Below, one piece after another: positions 45,900 to 59,373 of a stretch of DNA of 64,000 nt. The notes beneath the pieces are model-generated. The model made no database searches and was not told the DNA's origin. It was given only the letters and a program-made list of their open reading frames with translations. The stretch's first letter is position 1. Each line of letters begins with the position of its first letter. Location: the NCBI GenBank assembly GCA_945910005.1, contig OX246738.1, positions 27,567,303 through 27,631,302 of the forward strand, read 5' to 3'. The position numbers were made by a program, and so were the translations under genes. The DNA comes from Isoperla grammatica (Eukaryota; Arthropoda; Insecta; Plecoptera; Perlodidae).

Positions 45900-47110
45900 A
45901 CTAATCAAAAGAATCAGTATTTATCACGGATTAACAGCCTGTTACAGAACTTTGTACATTCTTCTTGATAATCTTCAGGATCACTACATGTTCTTATCGC
46001 AAATCCCTATGACTATGATTACATAAGAGAAAAACAATAACAATAACAAGGTGCTGGTGAAGTCGATTTATAATTACGATTTGAAACCCACATGTACGAA
46101 ATCGATAGGTCGATAAAACGGCGCAGTATTTAAACTTGCTTCAAAACCAACAGAAAATAAGTTTCAAATAATATCTACTTTTATAAGGTTAGTTTTTAAT
46201 TTTGTGATTGTTAAATTTATTTCTGTATAGTCATTATTTTAAAAAATCTTATTTTCTTTGCTTTAAAAAGGGCGTCAAGCAAAGTCTTGGGGAGTTGCGC
46301 GCTACTTGTAGCATGCTATATATATTTCAGTTTTTAATTAGGAAATCCATATTTTTCCAGATTGTTTAAAATATTGTTCCATAGCAGGAAAAAAACACGT
46401 TTATTCGCCTCTTCAAGTATGTATTTATTTGATGGAAATTAATATTTTGTTCTACTAATTACCAATCCAGTTTGTACCTTTTTTACCGCTAGTAAGACTA
46501 TTTCAACATTATTACTTCTGATTCTTCTAGTATAGATCTTGAGCAGACCTACTATTAATATTAATTTTAACTGTGATGTACACCTAACTTTAGCTAGTAA
46601 TTTTATTGTTTAGACTTCTGACATGTTAACATGTAAGCATTACCTATTGAAAGTTTTTGACAAATCTGATATCAATGTATCGCATAGATCAATAGATGCT
46701 AATAAATACAATACAATACAATACAACTCAAACCAGATATATTGCATTTTTATAAATACTGTTAAGATGTGTCATCAATAAAATATACACGATATAATAA
46801 ACAATAAAATAGTCTGGCCTTTGGATTTATGTCCTTCAGCATTCTTTGACAACAGAATCTCTCTCGCCCACACCCTGTTTCAGCCATACCATTGGGATTG
46901 AAAATGGCCATACCAATCAGAGATTATACTAATTGTTTTGTAATTTATGCATCTAAATTATGAAAAGGGGAAAATTGAAGTTAAAAGAGAAAGGAATTAG
47001 GAGCTCTATCAAACCAATTAATTTTGTTATATTTGATTTTATTTCATCAAGAAATTTGTTCCTCAGTTTTTTATGCCTAATTTGTTTTGTTGTTTTGTTT
47101 ATGTATTTTC
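45900..47110. other. AT-rich intergenic stretch, no gene recognised
   Basis: No supported exon or repeat apart from short A/T tracts. Confidence 0.4.
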
Positions 47111-47117
47111 ATTACCA

Positions 47118-47610
47118 AGCGAGCGTAGCGAGCGTCTCCATTCTACTTTTATGACACTCGTTCTGTTTGTGTTTGTTATTTTTATTTCTCACGATAGCGG
47201 TCGAACGCCGAGTCCGTCCAAGTTGAAGTTTGGACCATCCACAAGCTTTGATGTAGATTGAATGCTATTTTGTGAAGAAGAAAAAAAAACGGTAAATAAA
47301 TTAAAAAATTATATTAATTAAAAACCACAGTTCCTCGAAATTTCACGAATATGTTGATTTCAGCTCGATTCGGTAAGTATTGGAGGTAAAAATGGTATTT
47401 ATATTGCAGTCAAGAAGTCAGGTAGCCACAACAATGAAAAGAAAGCTCTTTGAAAATAAAAACCAGCACAATATTAGAGTGAGAAGACGCCGTGGTACCA
47501 ATGAATTATTTGGAACGCATTGTGCACTGGTCGATGCACAGTTTTGAAACTTTAAGACAAAGTGGACGCGAACATCGTTCATCAACGCGTCATACAGAGC
47601 GTTCCCCTAA
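47118..47610 (+). repeat. dispersed repeat family R copy
   Basis: Starts AGCGAGCGTAGCGAGCGTCT and ends CAGAGCGTTCCCCTAAAGTT, with CGATAGCGGTCGAACGCCGA inside. The middle is diverged relative to 38812. Confidence 0.6.
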
Positions 47611-47890
47611 AGTTAATAATTATTGTAGGCCTATTGTCCTTCTTTGTTATTCAGTTTTATAACTGAAAAGGGTGGGCATTGTAAGGCAGCTAAATAAATA
47701 CAATAATTTGAAAACAAAAAAATAATACAATCGCATTGTGAATAAAATAACATCTTGTACAATAGGCCTATATTTTTTAATTTATTGGAAACATATTACA
47801 ACCGGCCAGCCCACAAGTACAATAAAGAGACATTATTTCTATAGAAGTTAAATGTTATTAGTTAAAATATTATAATATATTGTAATACAT

Positions 47891-48354
47891 ATAGGCGTGC
47901 GCACGGCCCAGGCCTATTCGGCCCAGGCCGGACCTAATGTGTCAACTTGGCGGTCGGGCCGCGCTGGACTCCAATTCCAATAGACCCGGCCTTGACCGAA
48001 AGCAGTTACACTTTAAACTTAACTTTAAATTAGTCTTTAAATTAAAATTCACTGTCAGAAGTGCGTTTTTACGCAAAGGCACACTTCACCCGGGACCCGG
48101 GACTGCTCAAATAATTTATAATTTATTTTTTATTTAAATGAAACGAAACATAGCTCTATAGGGTCCACAAGATCCTATGACAGCGGAAAGCGTCGCGTCT
48201 TAAAATCGAGTTATAGGCCATAAAAGTTAGTGCATCGACCGAAAAAAATTTCGCCTGCGGCGAAATTGCCTCCGGCAGCTGGGGCAAAGCCCCAGACCCC
48301 AGCTGTGCCACGCCACCTTGTGCCGGGTCTAATGTTAAACGCTGCGCACGCCTA
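47891..48354. mobile_element. non-autonomous element with inverted ends
   Basis: Ends TAGGCGTGCGCAC and CTGCGCACGCCTA. It carries CGCCTCCGGCAGCTGGGGCA and CCCCAGACCCC, also seen near 19910. No target duplication is obvious. Confidence 0.55.
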
Positions 48355-49660
48355 TGAAATGTAATATATCGATCATGTTACATTTTTAAAGGGGTTTGAT
48401 GATTTAAAAATAAATGCTTATACTACTTAAATATTTCGTCAATCTCAAAATGTGATGCATCTGGCTTCTTTTTTATTCTTTGGAGAATGAATACCATAAT
48501 AAACTGCATCAAGATTTGTCCATCATGAACGAGCCTCATGAGAATAACATGCAGGGACTTCATTAATCAAGTGGCAAAGCCGTCGAAGAAGATTGTAGTT
48601 GTTTACCAACTGACACTGGACCACCTTCACCTTGCCAACTGACCTTGAAAAGACATGGCGGTCGTGCGCTCACTGCCCCCCACTCACATCGTGTATCGTC
48701 GACACCTCAACACCGCTTAGCAACAGAAATGCGTCTATTGTCAATTTTCTCATATCATTTCATCGTTTTCACTCTTTCAATAATCATCATTATGTGACTT
48801 TTAACGGTACAACTACCCAGTCCAGTTGAATGGCCAAGCTACCTATGCGTAGGCCTACATTAGTGCACCGAATAACAACTTAAAAATAATTGGTAATATT
48901 TTGAAAGTATCGCCGGTTTTTGATGTTGGCGCAGGCTGTCTAAAATTATCGGTTATTTTTCTGTACACATCAGCAATGGCGTTCATTTGCCGTCAAGTGT
49001 TGTCAAGTCAAAACTGTGGGGGTTTAGACCCAAGTTCCATTTGGGCCCTCGGGTGGGGTTGGGGGGGGGGGGGGGGGGGGGGCGATGAATTTTATATTTT
49101 TCAGGAATATAAGATTTATAAACGATCTACTTTAGACCAAACGTCAAGGGCCTGAATGAATGAATAAAGGCTGGTTTTGTACCGAATGGAAAGAAGATTC
49201 CACGATATCGGTCTGGGGTTTGTATAGTCACCCTATCTTAACTTATTTTTACGGACCTTCGAATTTTGATTTCGCAAGAAAGAGATTAATCTATTTTATT
49301 TTGATGCAGGCATTTAAATTTTAAACATGTTTTCTATTCAAAATTACATATTAATTATCAAATCAATACACATCAATGTCAAATAAATGTACAAATTGTG
49401 ACCTTTCTCAATCCGCTCTCCCGTTATTACATCAATGTAGTACGTTTTATGAAAATAAACAACTGGCATCTGTTTTCCTCTTACTGCTTATGCAATCAGT
49501 ATCAGTAAATACGTTTTATGAAAAAACTCTAATCTCAGAAGTTTAAAATATAACCCAGACATTTCCTTATTTCTATCTATTACACCGAACCCGTTTGCTC
49601 CTCATTAAAAGTGGACACGTGATACACAATAAAATGTATACTACTAGTTCTACCCAGTGT
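48355..49660. other. intergenic, no gene recognised
   Basis: No supported exon. It contains a G-run of about 28 (49055-49082) and one TAGGCCTA at about 48850, the last before 62882. Confidence 0.45.
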
Positions 49661-49666
49661 TTCAAT

Positions 49667-50300
49667 CATGGACGCCGCGAGGGGGAGGGGGGGGAAAAGA
49701 GGGGCGCTTTTGCCCCCCCCCCCCTAGATTTCAGTAATTTTAAAATTAAACTGCCGATCTATACGATACGTGCCATTTCATACAAAGTGTGTAAATAAAA
49801 AATAAAATAAAAGTAATTTATATTCTATAGTCAATCCGTCCCTTCACGGATATTATGTCAATTTCAATGCGATTTGCAATCACTGTCCGGACTGTTCCGA
49901 GCGGGGGCAATCCACGCCACCTCGCGGCCTCAGCACCCCCCCCCCCCCCCTTGCTAGCTTCATACTCTTATTTTTCAATTTCTTACCGTTTTTAGACTTA
50001 TATTGCATTTCAATATGCATTTTATCACGGACAGACGGGCCAGTTACTATTCGTCTCTCAAACGATATTGTTCCTAGGTTTAGATGATTTACACGTCATG
50101 TATACGTACTACTTACGAAGTGGATAGTGTACGTGGTTCAATTCATTGCACAGAACCTATTATAACATCCCAAAATTAAAAAGTGTTGAAAATCCAAAAA
50201 ACGCTCAAATTGTGGGCTCCCGCCCCCACCCCCATCCGCCCAAATGGAAACTGTTATTTCACTTTGCCCTACCTTGAAAAATATCCTGGCGGCGCCCATG
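49667..50300. mobile_element. hAT-like non-autonomous element (634 bp)
   Basis: Ends CATGGACGCCGCGAGG and the inverse of CATGGGCGCCGCCAGG. Flanks GTTTCAAT (49659-49666) and GATTCAAT (50301-50308) match at 7 of 8 bases. Contains poly-C and poly-G runs. Confidence 0.65.
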
Positions 50301-50788
50301 GATTCAATTAGTTCATTTTATTATTATGCGTAATAGTGATTATGTAATAAGCAACAGTATAGCTAAATCATACTCACCAGACCAGTCCGATTATTGTTGC
50401 ATTTTATCATCAGAATATTCACTTAATCATGAATAATAACAACATCTAATATACTTTACTGAATTGATCTGACTCCAGCTGCATTTGCCAGTTGACTAGC
50501 TTAATATTTAACGTACCATTCATCATCGCACCAATCACACAATCAAGAACAATACATGGGAATAACATAGACTCCAACTGCTACACTTATAACCAAGGTC
50601 TCTCACGTTGTGTGCAGCTGATGCATTTGCAAGTCTGACCAATCCTTCTCTTGGATTCATCATTTTAAATCACAATTAGCAATTGTAAGGTCAATTTGCA
50701 ATGACGTATCTTCGGTTGCAATTGCATTAGCTTATCTGTAAGAATCCATTACACTTGCTGTCATAACATACAAGAGCTTTAACTGCGT

Positions 50789-51060
<272 letters not shown>

Positions 51061-52800
51061 AAACCTGGTTGGGTGGAAGAACGAGATATTATTTTGAACC
51101 TCGCCATTTTCTTGTAAACATGTATTTAATGTAAGTAACAATTTTGTACATGCAAGAAATAAAGAATCTCTATCTGTATCAGCTATAAATAGCTTTTCAG
51201 CTTTTGTAGCTGCTGCACGGATCAGTGATCTTCAAACTTTTGCATCAGGTGTCTCCATTCTTACTCGTGCAAATATTTCCGTTCTAACACGTTAACCCCC
51301 CCCCCCCCCCTCCCTCCCTTTGCCAGCATTTGGTATAATGTTGAACTGTTTTCATGTGTTCATGTATTGTACTGTACATAAAATAAACTTGCCTTCGATG
51401 AAAGAACCAGTATTGTTCCTCGCTTTTAAGATGGGTTTGAAAAAATAATCACAATTTGCCTTCAACACTTTTTTAAATTAACAAATTTTAAACACACTTT
51501 GTAGGTGTCCCAAATGAAAATATCCGTGTCCTCAAGTCTGGGACGCGATTCAGATATCATTCCCACCCCTCCCTCAAAACCCTCCGCGCAAAAATGCATG
51601 AACACTCCAGACAAGCAGTAGAGCGACAGGTAAAAGCCCCACTCGCGCGAGCTTCCACCACACGAAGAGCGATATGCTGGGATGGGTACAAATAGGCCAC
51701 GACCGCATCTACAGTTTGTTCTGGAGAAATAATATGAACAATGCTATATACTTAATTAGTTTTAAATAGAGTTTAATAAGGTAAGCACATGGAAATACTT
51801 GGCATTGATGTCCGTACAACATGTATTAGTCCCATCATATAGCCCGTCCCGTAAGTCACACGTAACAGTCTCATTGTCTACGTTCAACTGTTCTTCTTGC
51901 AATGGAATAAAAACAAAACGAGATAAGCCTAACAAAAATATATTTAAAACCCACATGTAATGTTTTTGATATTGCATTCCAATTTTTAATTCAAAACAAT
52001 TGAGCTCTTTTACTATACTGTATTCCAATGTCATGTCAACAGTCAACATATCTACTCCACCCCCTTGCGGCGACACTCGTTTAGAATACCAAATAGAGCC
52101 AGGCTAGGATGTTATATAATAGGATGGAAGTCCTTGAAGTCTTCAGACGTGACTTAAAACCCAAACACTTGACGATGCGTCGGCCATTGCACCTTGCCCA
52201 TCCCACTGACATGTTGACACGTTCCAGTATTGTAATGCTTTGTTACGTAATCCACAAACACTAATATGAACTTTTTGTATTTATTTTTAAAATTAAATTT
52301 CCCAAGCCAATATAGTAACAATAATTTCCAGTTATAGACGCTGGGAGTATGATACAAAGTGTCATTATGCCCCAAGCACAGTCATATAGTGTCATCGTTT
52401 ACAAATAAAATTACAAAATATGGAAGAAGTACACAAATTAAAATATTAGAGACAAAACAAGAGAGAAATAGGGCGAATTACTCTTTTAACTGTTGGTTGT
52501 GACAGAGCTTATATTTCCATAGTGAGGGAGATGTTTCAAATCCTTGCGGCTTTGCAAAAGCTATGGAAGTAGGAATTGGTGCGTGCAAATGTAGATATGC
52601 GCGGGGGATGGGCCTTGTTACGCCTGGAAGGTCGGAGATTACAAGGCACCCGATGGAAAGGTTCTAGGACCGTTTGACATTTGCTTCAACACCTTGTTCT
52701 ATTGAAATTAGCCGACATTATATGGTGTCCCGATTTTGAATTCTTCCTCTTTCAAATGTTTTCCTTCCTAGGAAGCATGTACAGGGACAATATGTGCCTC
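51061..52800. other. intergenic, no gene recognised
   Basis: No supported exon. A C13-15 run occurs at about 51297-51311. Confidence 0.4.
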
Positions 52801-52807
52801 AGATATT

Positions 52808-52988
52808 GTGGTATTTGGAATAGTTGCGAAGGAATATCCAAGGGCTGTTAGTATTACCTTTGGTTTGACTCAATCCCAGCATTCGTCTTGTGACTGAGGA
52901 AACCTTGGATCAGGATTGCCGGTAGCGGGTATCAAACCGGCGACCTCTCGAATTAGAGGCTCGTGTGCTACGCACTGAGCCATTTATC
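52808..52988 (-). mobile_element. tRNA-derived SINE
   Basis: Reverse strand: TGGCTCAGTGCGTAGCAC, B-box-like GGTTTGATACC, then GACGAATGCTGGGATTGAGT. Same family as 15970. The 3' hairpin end is missing. Confidence 0.75.
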
Positions 52989-53069
52989 GCATTCCCAAAG
53001 TCAAATGTTTTATTTGTGTGTTAATTAAAAATTTTGACATTCGTGATTTCCACTCAAACGGCGCACGGC

Positions 53070-53530
53070 GACACAGAAGTTATGTTAAGAGCGTTCGGCA
53101 GTATAGTCACTTATCCGCTAAAACATGCGTCTAAACTTACACTCCTCCCGCCTAAACCGATAACAGGATTTCTCTCTAATTGTTCGTTATAGTATAAAAG
53201 TGCCAAATCGATGAATCTCATTACGAAGACACAAGATATTTATTTTGAAAGAGTATATAAAATAAAACATGATGAAATATATAAATTTTTACACATTGAA
53301 ACTACATGGGGTACAAACTTACATATTTTATCATTTTTTATATATTCTTTCAAGATTAGAAAGTCATCAATTTGACACTTTTATATTCGGACGTAAAATT
53401 GGATAGAAATCCTATTATCGGTTTAGGCGTGAGAAAGAATTTAGACGCATGTTTTAGCGACAAAATGAATACCTACTGCCGAAAACCTATGTCAAAAACT
53501 ATGTTATTCATTCAGATACGTCACACTCGC
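53070..53530. mobile_element. foldback element with ~190-bp arms
   Basis: The left arm (GTTCGGCAGTATAG, AACATGCGTCTAAA, CTAAACCGATAACAGGAT, TATAAAAGTGCCAAAT) reappears inverted in the right arm up to 53486. The loop is AT-rich and about 80 bp. Edges are approximate. Confidence 0.7.
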
Positions 53531-53959
53531 CGTGAGAAAATCAATTTCAAACCCATTCCTATGTTCATCACAGGGTTTGAATTATTGTATGTTTGCTGAC
53601 GAGTCAGAACCGCTCTCCTTACTTTACTTTCACTGTTGTGTGTGTGGAATATATTAGGTAAACCCAAAAAAAGGTCGCCTCTACGGGTACGAAAACGAAC
53701 CCCCGGCAGGGGATTTACGGACCTTGCAAATTTTGTCCAGGACACAGTTTTTCATAGTCAACAATTTCAAATGGTTTTGAATATTGTAGTAAACGTTTCA
53801 CGATTCAATCATAATTATGTGTATACTTATTTACAGTAGGTAATAGAAACTAAATTGGTTTAAAATGTCGTTTTGCAAGCGCAAATTTTGCTTGTATACA
53901 CCGCGAAATATTGGAGATGTCTTTGTAACCATCACTAAACTCTGATGTCTAAGCCCTGC

Positions 53960-55034
53960 ACTGCACCATAAATTACTGAAATTGTGTCGTTTATCGTACC
54001 ATGGAAATTAAATGATTTCATAATTCATTCAAAATCCTTTTTATCATGTGAGTTTTTGAGCATATCAATGTTAAAATCACCACTGATAACTCATAACTGC
54101 AACTTTTTTTCTTTACGTATCTTTTGTTGTTGAAGAAGATTCTTGTGTCACTGTCTGGTGTCCTATAGATTGTTACTAATTATATGTTTGTTGCTTTATT
54201 ATTTTTATCATTATTGTCGTTCATGCTGTACCCTATAAGCTTATCTCTATGGTTGAGTATTCCAACACTCTCTCAGTGTTATATATTTCCAAGTCAGGTA
54301 GTAAAAGTGTTGTTTTTAACGATTCATGAAGAAATATAGCTGTACCCCCGTACTTTTCATTATTTCTACACGACTGGGTTGCTAGATAATACCCTGGGAT
54401 ATTTATGTGCATGATTTCATTCTTGCTCCACCAGTGCTCAGTTACACAAACATCAATGTTAGTTAATTCATCTAATAAACATGCAATTTCATTTCTTTAT
54501 CTATGCCAATGCTTCTTATGTTATAATGGAATTCGAGAACCCACTCTTTTTAAGAAATGGTAGATGTGGATTTGGATTTGAATTTCGGCCTCCTTAATTT
54601 TTTGCATGTATGTTGAAGTATTTTCTATTGTGCATATTTTTTGTTTTCAAGTGTTATGTTAGTGTTTGAGTCTTGCTGAGCAAGACAAAATTTGTAGGTC
54701 TACATGAGTTTTCTGTAATTGTCTGTATTCCTTCAGAAGTGTGTACAGTTCGTATGGATGTTATGACTTTAAGGTTACTTTTAGACTTACGGGACGGTTG
54801 CGATCTGATGGGTGGTGGTTTAGTTAGGTTACTAATGTCTACTTCGGGTAAAGCTTCTGCATCCTTTTTGATGTTATCTGCAGTAGGCTCTGCATCTTGA
54901 CTTTGTTGGCTTGACTTTTCAGACGGCGCGTTGGCTTCCTTCTCGGATGTCCCCTTGGATGTCTCGACCATAATTACTATTATGAAAAAGAAAAACAATA
55001 ACACAATTATCATTGTTCCCAGGAAATATATCAC
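53960..55034 (-). mobile_element. degenerate LINE with AP-endonuclease domain
   Basis: Minus strand, 5' to 3': a hydrophilic frame from about 54972 (METS-like start VETSKGTSEKEANAPSEKSS, then PPPIRSQPSRKSKSNLK), then DELTNIDVCVTEHWWSKNEI, IPGYYLATQSCRNN, YGGTAIFLHESLK, LVTIYRTPDSD and GDFNIDMLK (about 54080). These are the endonuclease blocks (TEHW, GG-AI, Y-R-P-x-SD, GDFN) of CR1/jockey-type LINEs. Several frameshifts; the RT domain is not found downstream. Confidence 0.8.
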
Positions 55035-55077
55035 GGACCCCCAAATAGTTATGTCTCACGCAGGATGGTATTTTGTT

Positions 55078-55308
55078 ACCGATAGAGATGGCTCATCAGT
55101 TTGTCGAGATTCTCTAATTTAGGAGTACGCCGGTTCGATACCAGCTTCAGGCAATCCTGACGGTTGGTTTTACCGAGGGTTTTCCTCAGTCTTAAGGCGA
55201 ATGATGGGATTGAGTAATTTTAACAGCCGTTGGACATTCCTTCCCAACTATTCCAAGTACTTCAATACATAGTTAGACACCTGAAGAGGAACATCAGGTT
55301 TCCCAGGA
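55078..55308 (+). mobile_element. tRNA-derived SINE, near full length
   Basis: GATAGAGATGGCTCATCAGT, B-box GGTTCGATACC, body GCGAATGATGGGATTGAG and a terminal hairpin ACCTGAAGAGGAACATCAGG. Same family as 15970. Confidence 0.82.
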
Positions 55309-56539
55309 AAAAAGATTAAAAATTATTATATAAAAAACTATTATCTGAGATTTCGATTGTTGTGAAGACATATCTGAGAGCTTCATAGCTCGAGTCGAGG
55401 CTATGTACCACGTAGATACGCATGTACCCGATTTACATTGGTAACATTACCCCAAACTTGAAAATACAAGGCTTACAGTCATTATCTTGCAATTATCTTG
55501 TAATTATCTTGCAATAAACAACGGAATAAATTGAATCGTATTGTATTGTAGCATCGTTAAACTATATGCAAGGAATTGCTAAAAGTTGTTAACATGATAA
55601 TAATATGATATTTATTCAGATATCGGCTAAATTGAGTTATATTTTATTAATTATTAAGGGGTTCCCTTCATTATCATCTTCGCAAATAATCGCACAGACA
55701 GATGATAACCTTCATTAGTGCGACCTGAAAATATTGAAACTGTCTTGGGTATGTAATATGTGGTCATTATAGTTAATTGCAGATAAAAATAATGTATCGT
55801 TAACTTACAGACATTTGCCTTATTGACCTTTGGTGTCTTATTGCTTGGGTCCGGGGAAGTACCGTCACATTAATAATATGTATACTGTATACATCCAGCC
55901 GTTTGAGGAAAACGTACATCAAAAATAGTCAGTGCGTATATGTACTAGCCATGTAAAGTACATCGCACCCATACCCATTCACGTAACACATATTTTTGTG
56001 AAATTTGTTTCCAATAACTTAAATATTATATTTATAGTACCGTATTGGTAAATACTAAATATTGATATTGTAATGTTTAATGATAATATGAATAACATCA
56101 TTTCAAGAGATAGTTCTCAACAGATAATTGTAATTTTCTGTTAGTTTATTTTGAGATCAGAACCTGAATTTCACATGTATGAACGTAGGGCCTACCCCAA
56201 GAAATACTACCAATTCCTTCCTGGATGTTTGCTCCTTATTTTAGGACAATTTGTGATACATAAATAAATATCTAATTGTATTTAAGTAATAATATTATAG
56301 GTACACAACACTCAGTTGTAAATAATTGAAAATGAAGCTAACCTATACATTTTTGTTTTTATTAATATAATCTTACAACGGTTGATGTATAATTATCACT
56401 GAACGATAACTAGATTAGACAGCGCAGTGTTAGAAGACATTTATGAAAACTGGATGATCGTATGATATTGGTATATGATGGTTTTATTTCTCGTTTCACT
56501 TGTTATGGTCGATTTTAAAGTAGGTATTGCTTTAATTTT

Positions 56540-56596
<57 letters not shown>

Positions 56597-57770
56597 TATT
56601 ATTATTATTATTGTTTAGCCTATTATTATTATATTTTATTATGATTATTATTATTATTTATTTTTTATGTGTGTATTTCTGTATGTTGCTAAATTCTAAA
56701 TAAAAAAAAATAAAAAAATATTATAAAAATCTATTTGTACATATACATTTCTGGAAAATATTTGGAAATAACGACAATATGTTGTAACATTTTAAGTAAT
56801 TGCACTAATTCGGACAGCCGAACAGCGCGCGGTATGTTGTATTTGTAATAATATGTAAGTAATCGTTATCATAATTATTAATTTCGTAACATAATTACTA
56901 AAAACATAAGTAGTTGTATAATGTTGTTTATAAGTAGCACGACAATGTTTCCACTTGTTTACAATACGTATCTTTTCTTGTCAACCTCTGGAGCTCAGGA
57001 GTCATCCAACTTTTTGACTTCCTTTAGTTGTGCCCTTTACCAATATCATTTATTGTTTATTGCTCATGCATAGCTCTCTGTGAAAAAGTTAACTATTCCG
57101 TTATTAGGAGTTCATGCAACTCACAACTTAACGTTGTATAAAATACGTGTACGTTAATTTAAGCAGGATTTAGGGGTAGGCCCATCGTTGCACATTCTGC
57201 TATCAACAATTATGTCAACCAGGACCATGAACTGCAAAGTCTGATATCTTAATTGCAATATTGCGGAGTTAAGTTCAAGGGCATCGCTCCTGATAAAAAC
57301 AAACGAGTTAAAATACGTAATTTATATTCCTCCCACGTAATTCCGTCTATAAAAATCCACTACACACACATAAAATGTCACATAAAATCCACTAGAAATT
57401 GTAAACTTTCGTAAATTTGTACATCGCTTTTCCTGTAACCAATTTAGTTATCACTCTGACAATCCAGCACATTTTATCATGCCTAATCGTCTTATAATAC
57501 CCTAATTAATCCATACATTTTAATTTGTTTTTTCTCGGCGGTCTGTATAAAATACTCAATCACATATGCCAGAATTTTCAAAAAATAAATATCCACATGT
57601 ACATTCGAAACTAAGCGTACCTTATTTTAAATCGGTAAAGACAATACAATACATGTTTTAATTGAATTAATGATGTCCGTAATCACGTGTCGACCTCAAC
57701 AAGTTAATAAACCCTCCTGCAAATTAAGCGCGGGCATTTTCTACCAATGCAGTGTCTTAGCAATAGAAAC
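55309..57770. other. AT-rich intergenic stretch, no gene recognised
   Basis: No supported exon. An (AAT)n tract turning into (ATT)n occupies about 56540-56660, forming a potential fold-back. Confidence 0.45.
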
Positions 57771-57779
57771 AAAGCACTT

Positions 57780-58520
57780 CTATACCAGACATATACATAT
57801 ATATTATATTAAATATCAAACTGTCCCTAATATAAACTCTTGCGGTACTCCCGTAGGACATGTTCTAACCTTGCTGTCAAACTCTCTCTCACACGCACAA
57901 TAATTTTTCTTACTGACAAATAATTTTTGAACCGTGCTAATAAAAGGGACCTTTACGCCAATCCGTTCAAGAGAAAGCAACATTGTTCATATAAAAAGTT
58001 TTAGTGAATTCAATAAACATACATTAAATCTAAGAATAGAACAGAATATAACTTTATTTTCTCGTTCTATACCGTATAAATTGCATTTTAGTACATAACT
58101 TTATTTAAAGAGTTTTTGTTAAGCTTTGAATTGATCTATTCAGAACATTTTAAGAGTAGATCCAACGTACTTTTCGCATTTTGAAGTCCGTATTGATGTT
58201 CATTAATAACGTTTATATATAATATAATATATCCACAATATTTTCAATACTTGGTACAAGGCGATTGGTCTGTTCTAATTAGAATATAGACTAAGACGTG
58301 ATTCCCTTTTTCATAAATCGGCCTCACAATCGCTGTTTTCAAGTTATCTGGTTTACTCCCTCTGTCGATGACAAATTGATTAACCGTGCAATTACCGGAC
58401 TTCTCACACGATATATTTTGTAAATCATTTACTCTTTTACCATCTATGCCCGCTTGGTTGTTAAGACTGTTCCGCTAATAATGTTTTAAATCTCAACTTC
58501 TTCAATAGGAGAAAGTACGT
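57780..58520 (-). mobile_element. LINE reverse-transcriptase fragment
   Basis: Minus strand: LNNQAGIDGKRVNDLQN, then KTAIVRPIYEKG, and nearer 57850 TGVPQEFILGT, the degenerate GVPQGSILGP block. The order is right for an RT domain. The endonuclease-bearing LINE at 54-55 kb is on the same strand but downstream, so the two are separate insertions. Confidence 0.7.
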
Positions 58521-58794
58521 CTGTGTTGAATTATTAAAAGAAAAGAGAAGGAGTAAAATACAACCAGAAAAAAGTTCTTGTAAATAAAGTGATGCTCATG
58601 TTTTGGTCTTTAGTTGGAGTAACTGCATGTTTCACAGTTCGGGATATAAGGTAAAAATATAAATTTGTTGTAATAGTTCTCATGCGTGCATTACACGCAC
58701 AATTCGGGAAGTTGCAAATTCTAAACCGGCAACCGTCAATCTTGACTGTGTTTCCATTATTTTCCCTAGTCATAAGTAATGTCATGTCGTATTA

Positions 58795-58890
58795 CAAATA
58801 GTCTTTGGACATTCCCTCCCAAATAGCATGTATCACACTTTGCACAGCGATAGTCACTTGAAAAGGAACAAGTTGTTCATTGGTAGGTAA
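58795..58890 (+). mobile_element. truncated SINE 3' part
   Basis: TTTGGACATTCCCTCCCAAA and TAGTCACTTGAAAAGGAAC resemble the 3' third of the SINE that follows. The tRNA-like head is missing. Confidence 0.5.
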
Positions 58891-59105
58891 ACCCGATAGA
58901 AGTGGCTCAGCGGTAAGACGCGAGACTCTAATTCGAGAGGTCAACGGTTCGATACCGGCCACGGCAGTCCTGACTGAAGGTTTTTCGAGATTTTCCTCAA
59001 TCACAAGGCGAATACTGGGATTGAGATCATATTAACAGCTCTCGGACATTTCTTTCCAAATCCCAACTATTTCAATTACCGCCAGACCTAGTACATGGGT
59101 TGTTT
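58891..59105 (+). mobile_element. tRNA-derived SINE, best-preserved head
   Basis: CCGATAGAAGTGGCTCAGCG (A-box region), CGGTTCGATACC (B box), GCGAATACTGGGATTGAG. The final hairpin is replaced by AGACCTAGTACATGGG. It ends about 170 bp upstream of the transferrin start. Confidence 0.85.
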
Positions 59106-59225
59106 TCCTACTAAAAATTATTATTAATTATTATTCATGGGTAGGTTTATAGAATAAACTAAGAGTTCGAGATATCGCGGTGTCCGATGTTTGTGACGAG
59201 AGTAGTACGCCCAGAGCTGGATGTG

Positions 59226-59233
59226 TATATAAT
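59226..59233 (+). promoter_or_regulatory. TATA box of the transferrin gene
   Basis: TATATAAT lies 51 bp before the ATG at 59277. A start of transcription about 25-30 bp downstream (near 59255, ACCATCATTCATTC) would give a 5' leader of about 20 nt. This is the only clear TATA-driven promoter in the window. Confidence 0.65.
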
Positions 59234-59276
59234 AGCGCGGAGACGTTTCAGGACCATCATTCATTCATTACCGAAG

Positions 59277-59373
59277 ATGAAGCAACGTGGCTCCTTGGCG
59301 ATGCTGCTATGTGGTGTTCTGCTTCTGGCGTCAGCTGCGTTAGCGGCCCCCACGCCCACACCCGCTGGTGTAT
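59277..59373 (+). CDS. transferrin exon 1 (signal peptide)
   Basis: MKQRGSLAMLLCGVLLLASA then ALAAPTPTPAGV; donor T|GTAAGT at 59374. Start chosen because it lies just downstream of the TATA box and opens the signal peptide. Confidence 0.9.

Noticed and set aside
47891..48354. Bacterial-looking GC-rich stretch
   Set aside because: It is bounded by inverted ends and shares a motif with 19910, so it is a transposon rather than foreign DNA.
54931..55122. Plus-strand frame opposite the LINE endonuclease region
   Set aside because: It is a shadow of the minus-strand element and the start of a SINE.
53960..58520. A single LINE with endonuclease at 54-55 kb and RT at 58 kb
   Set aside because: Both are on the minus strand but in the wrong order (endonuclease should be upstream of RT), so they are separate relics.
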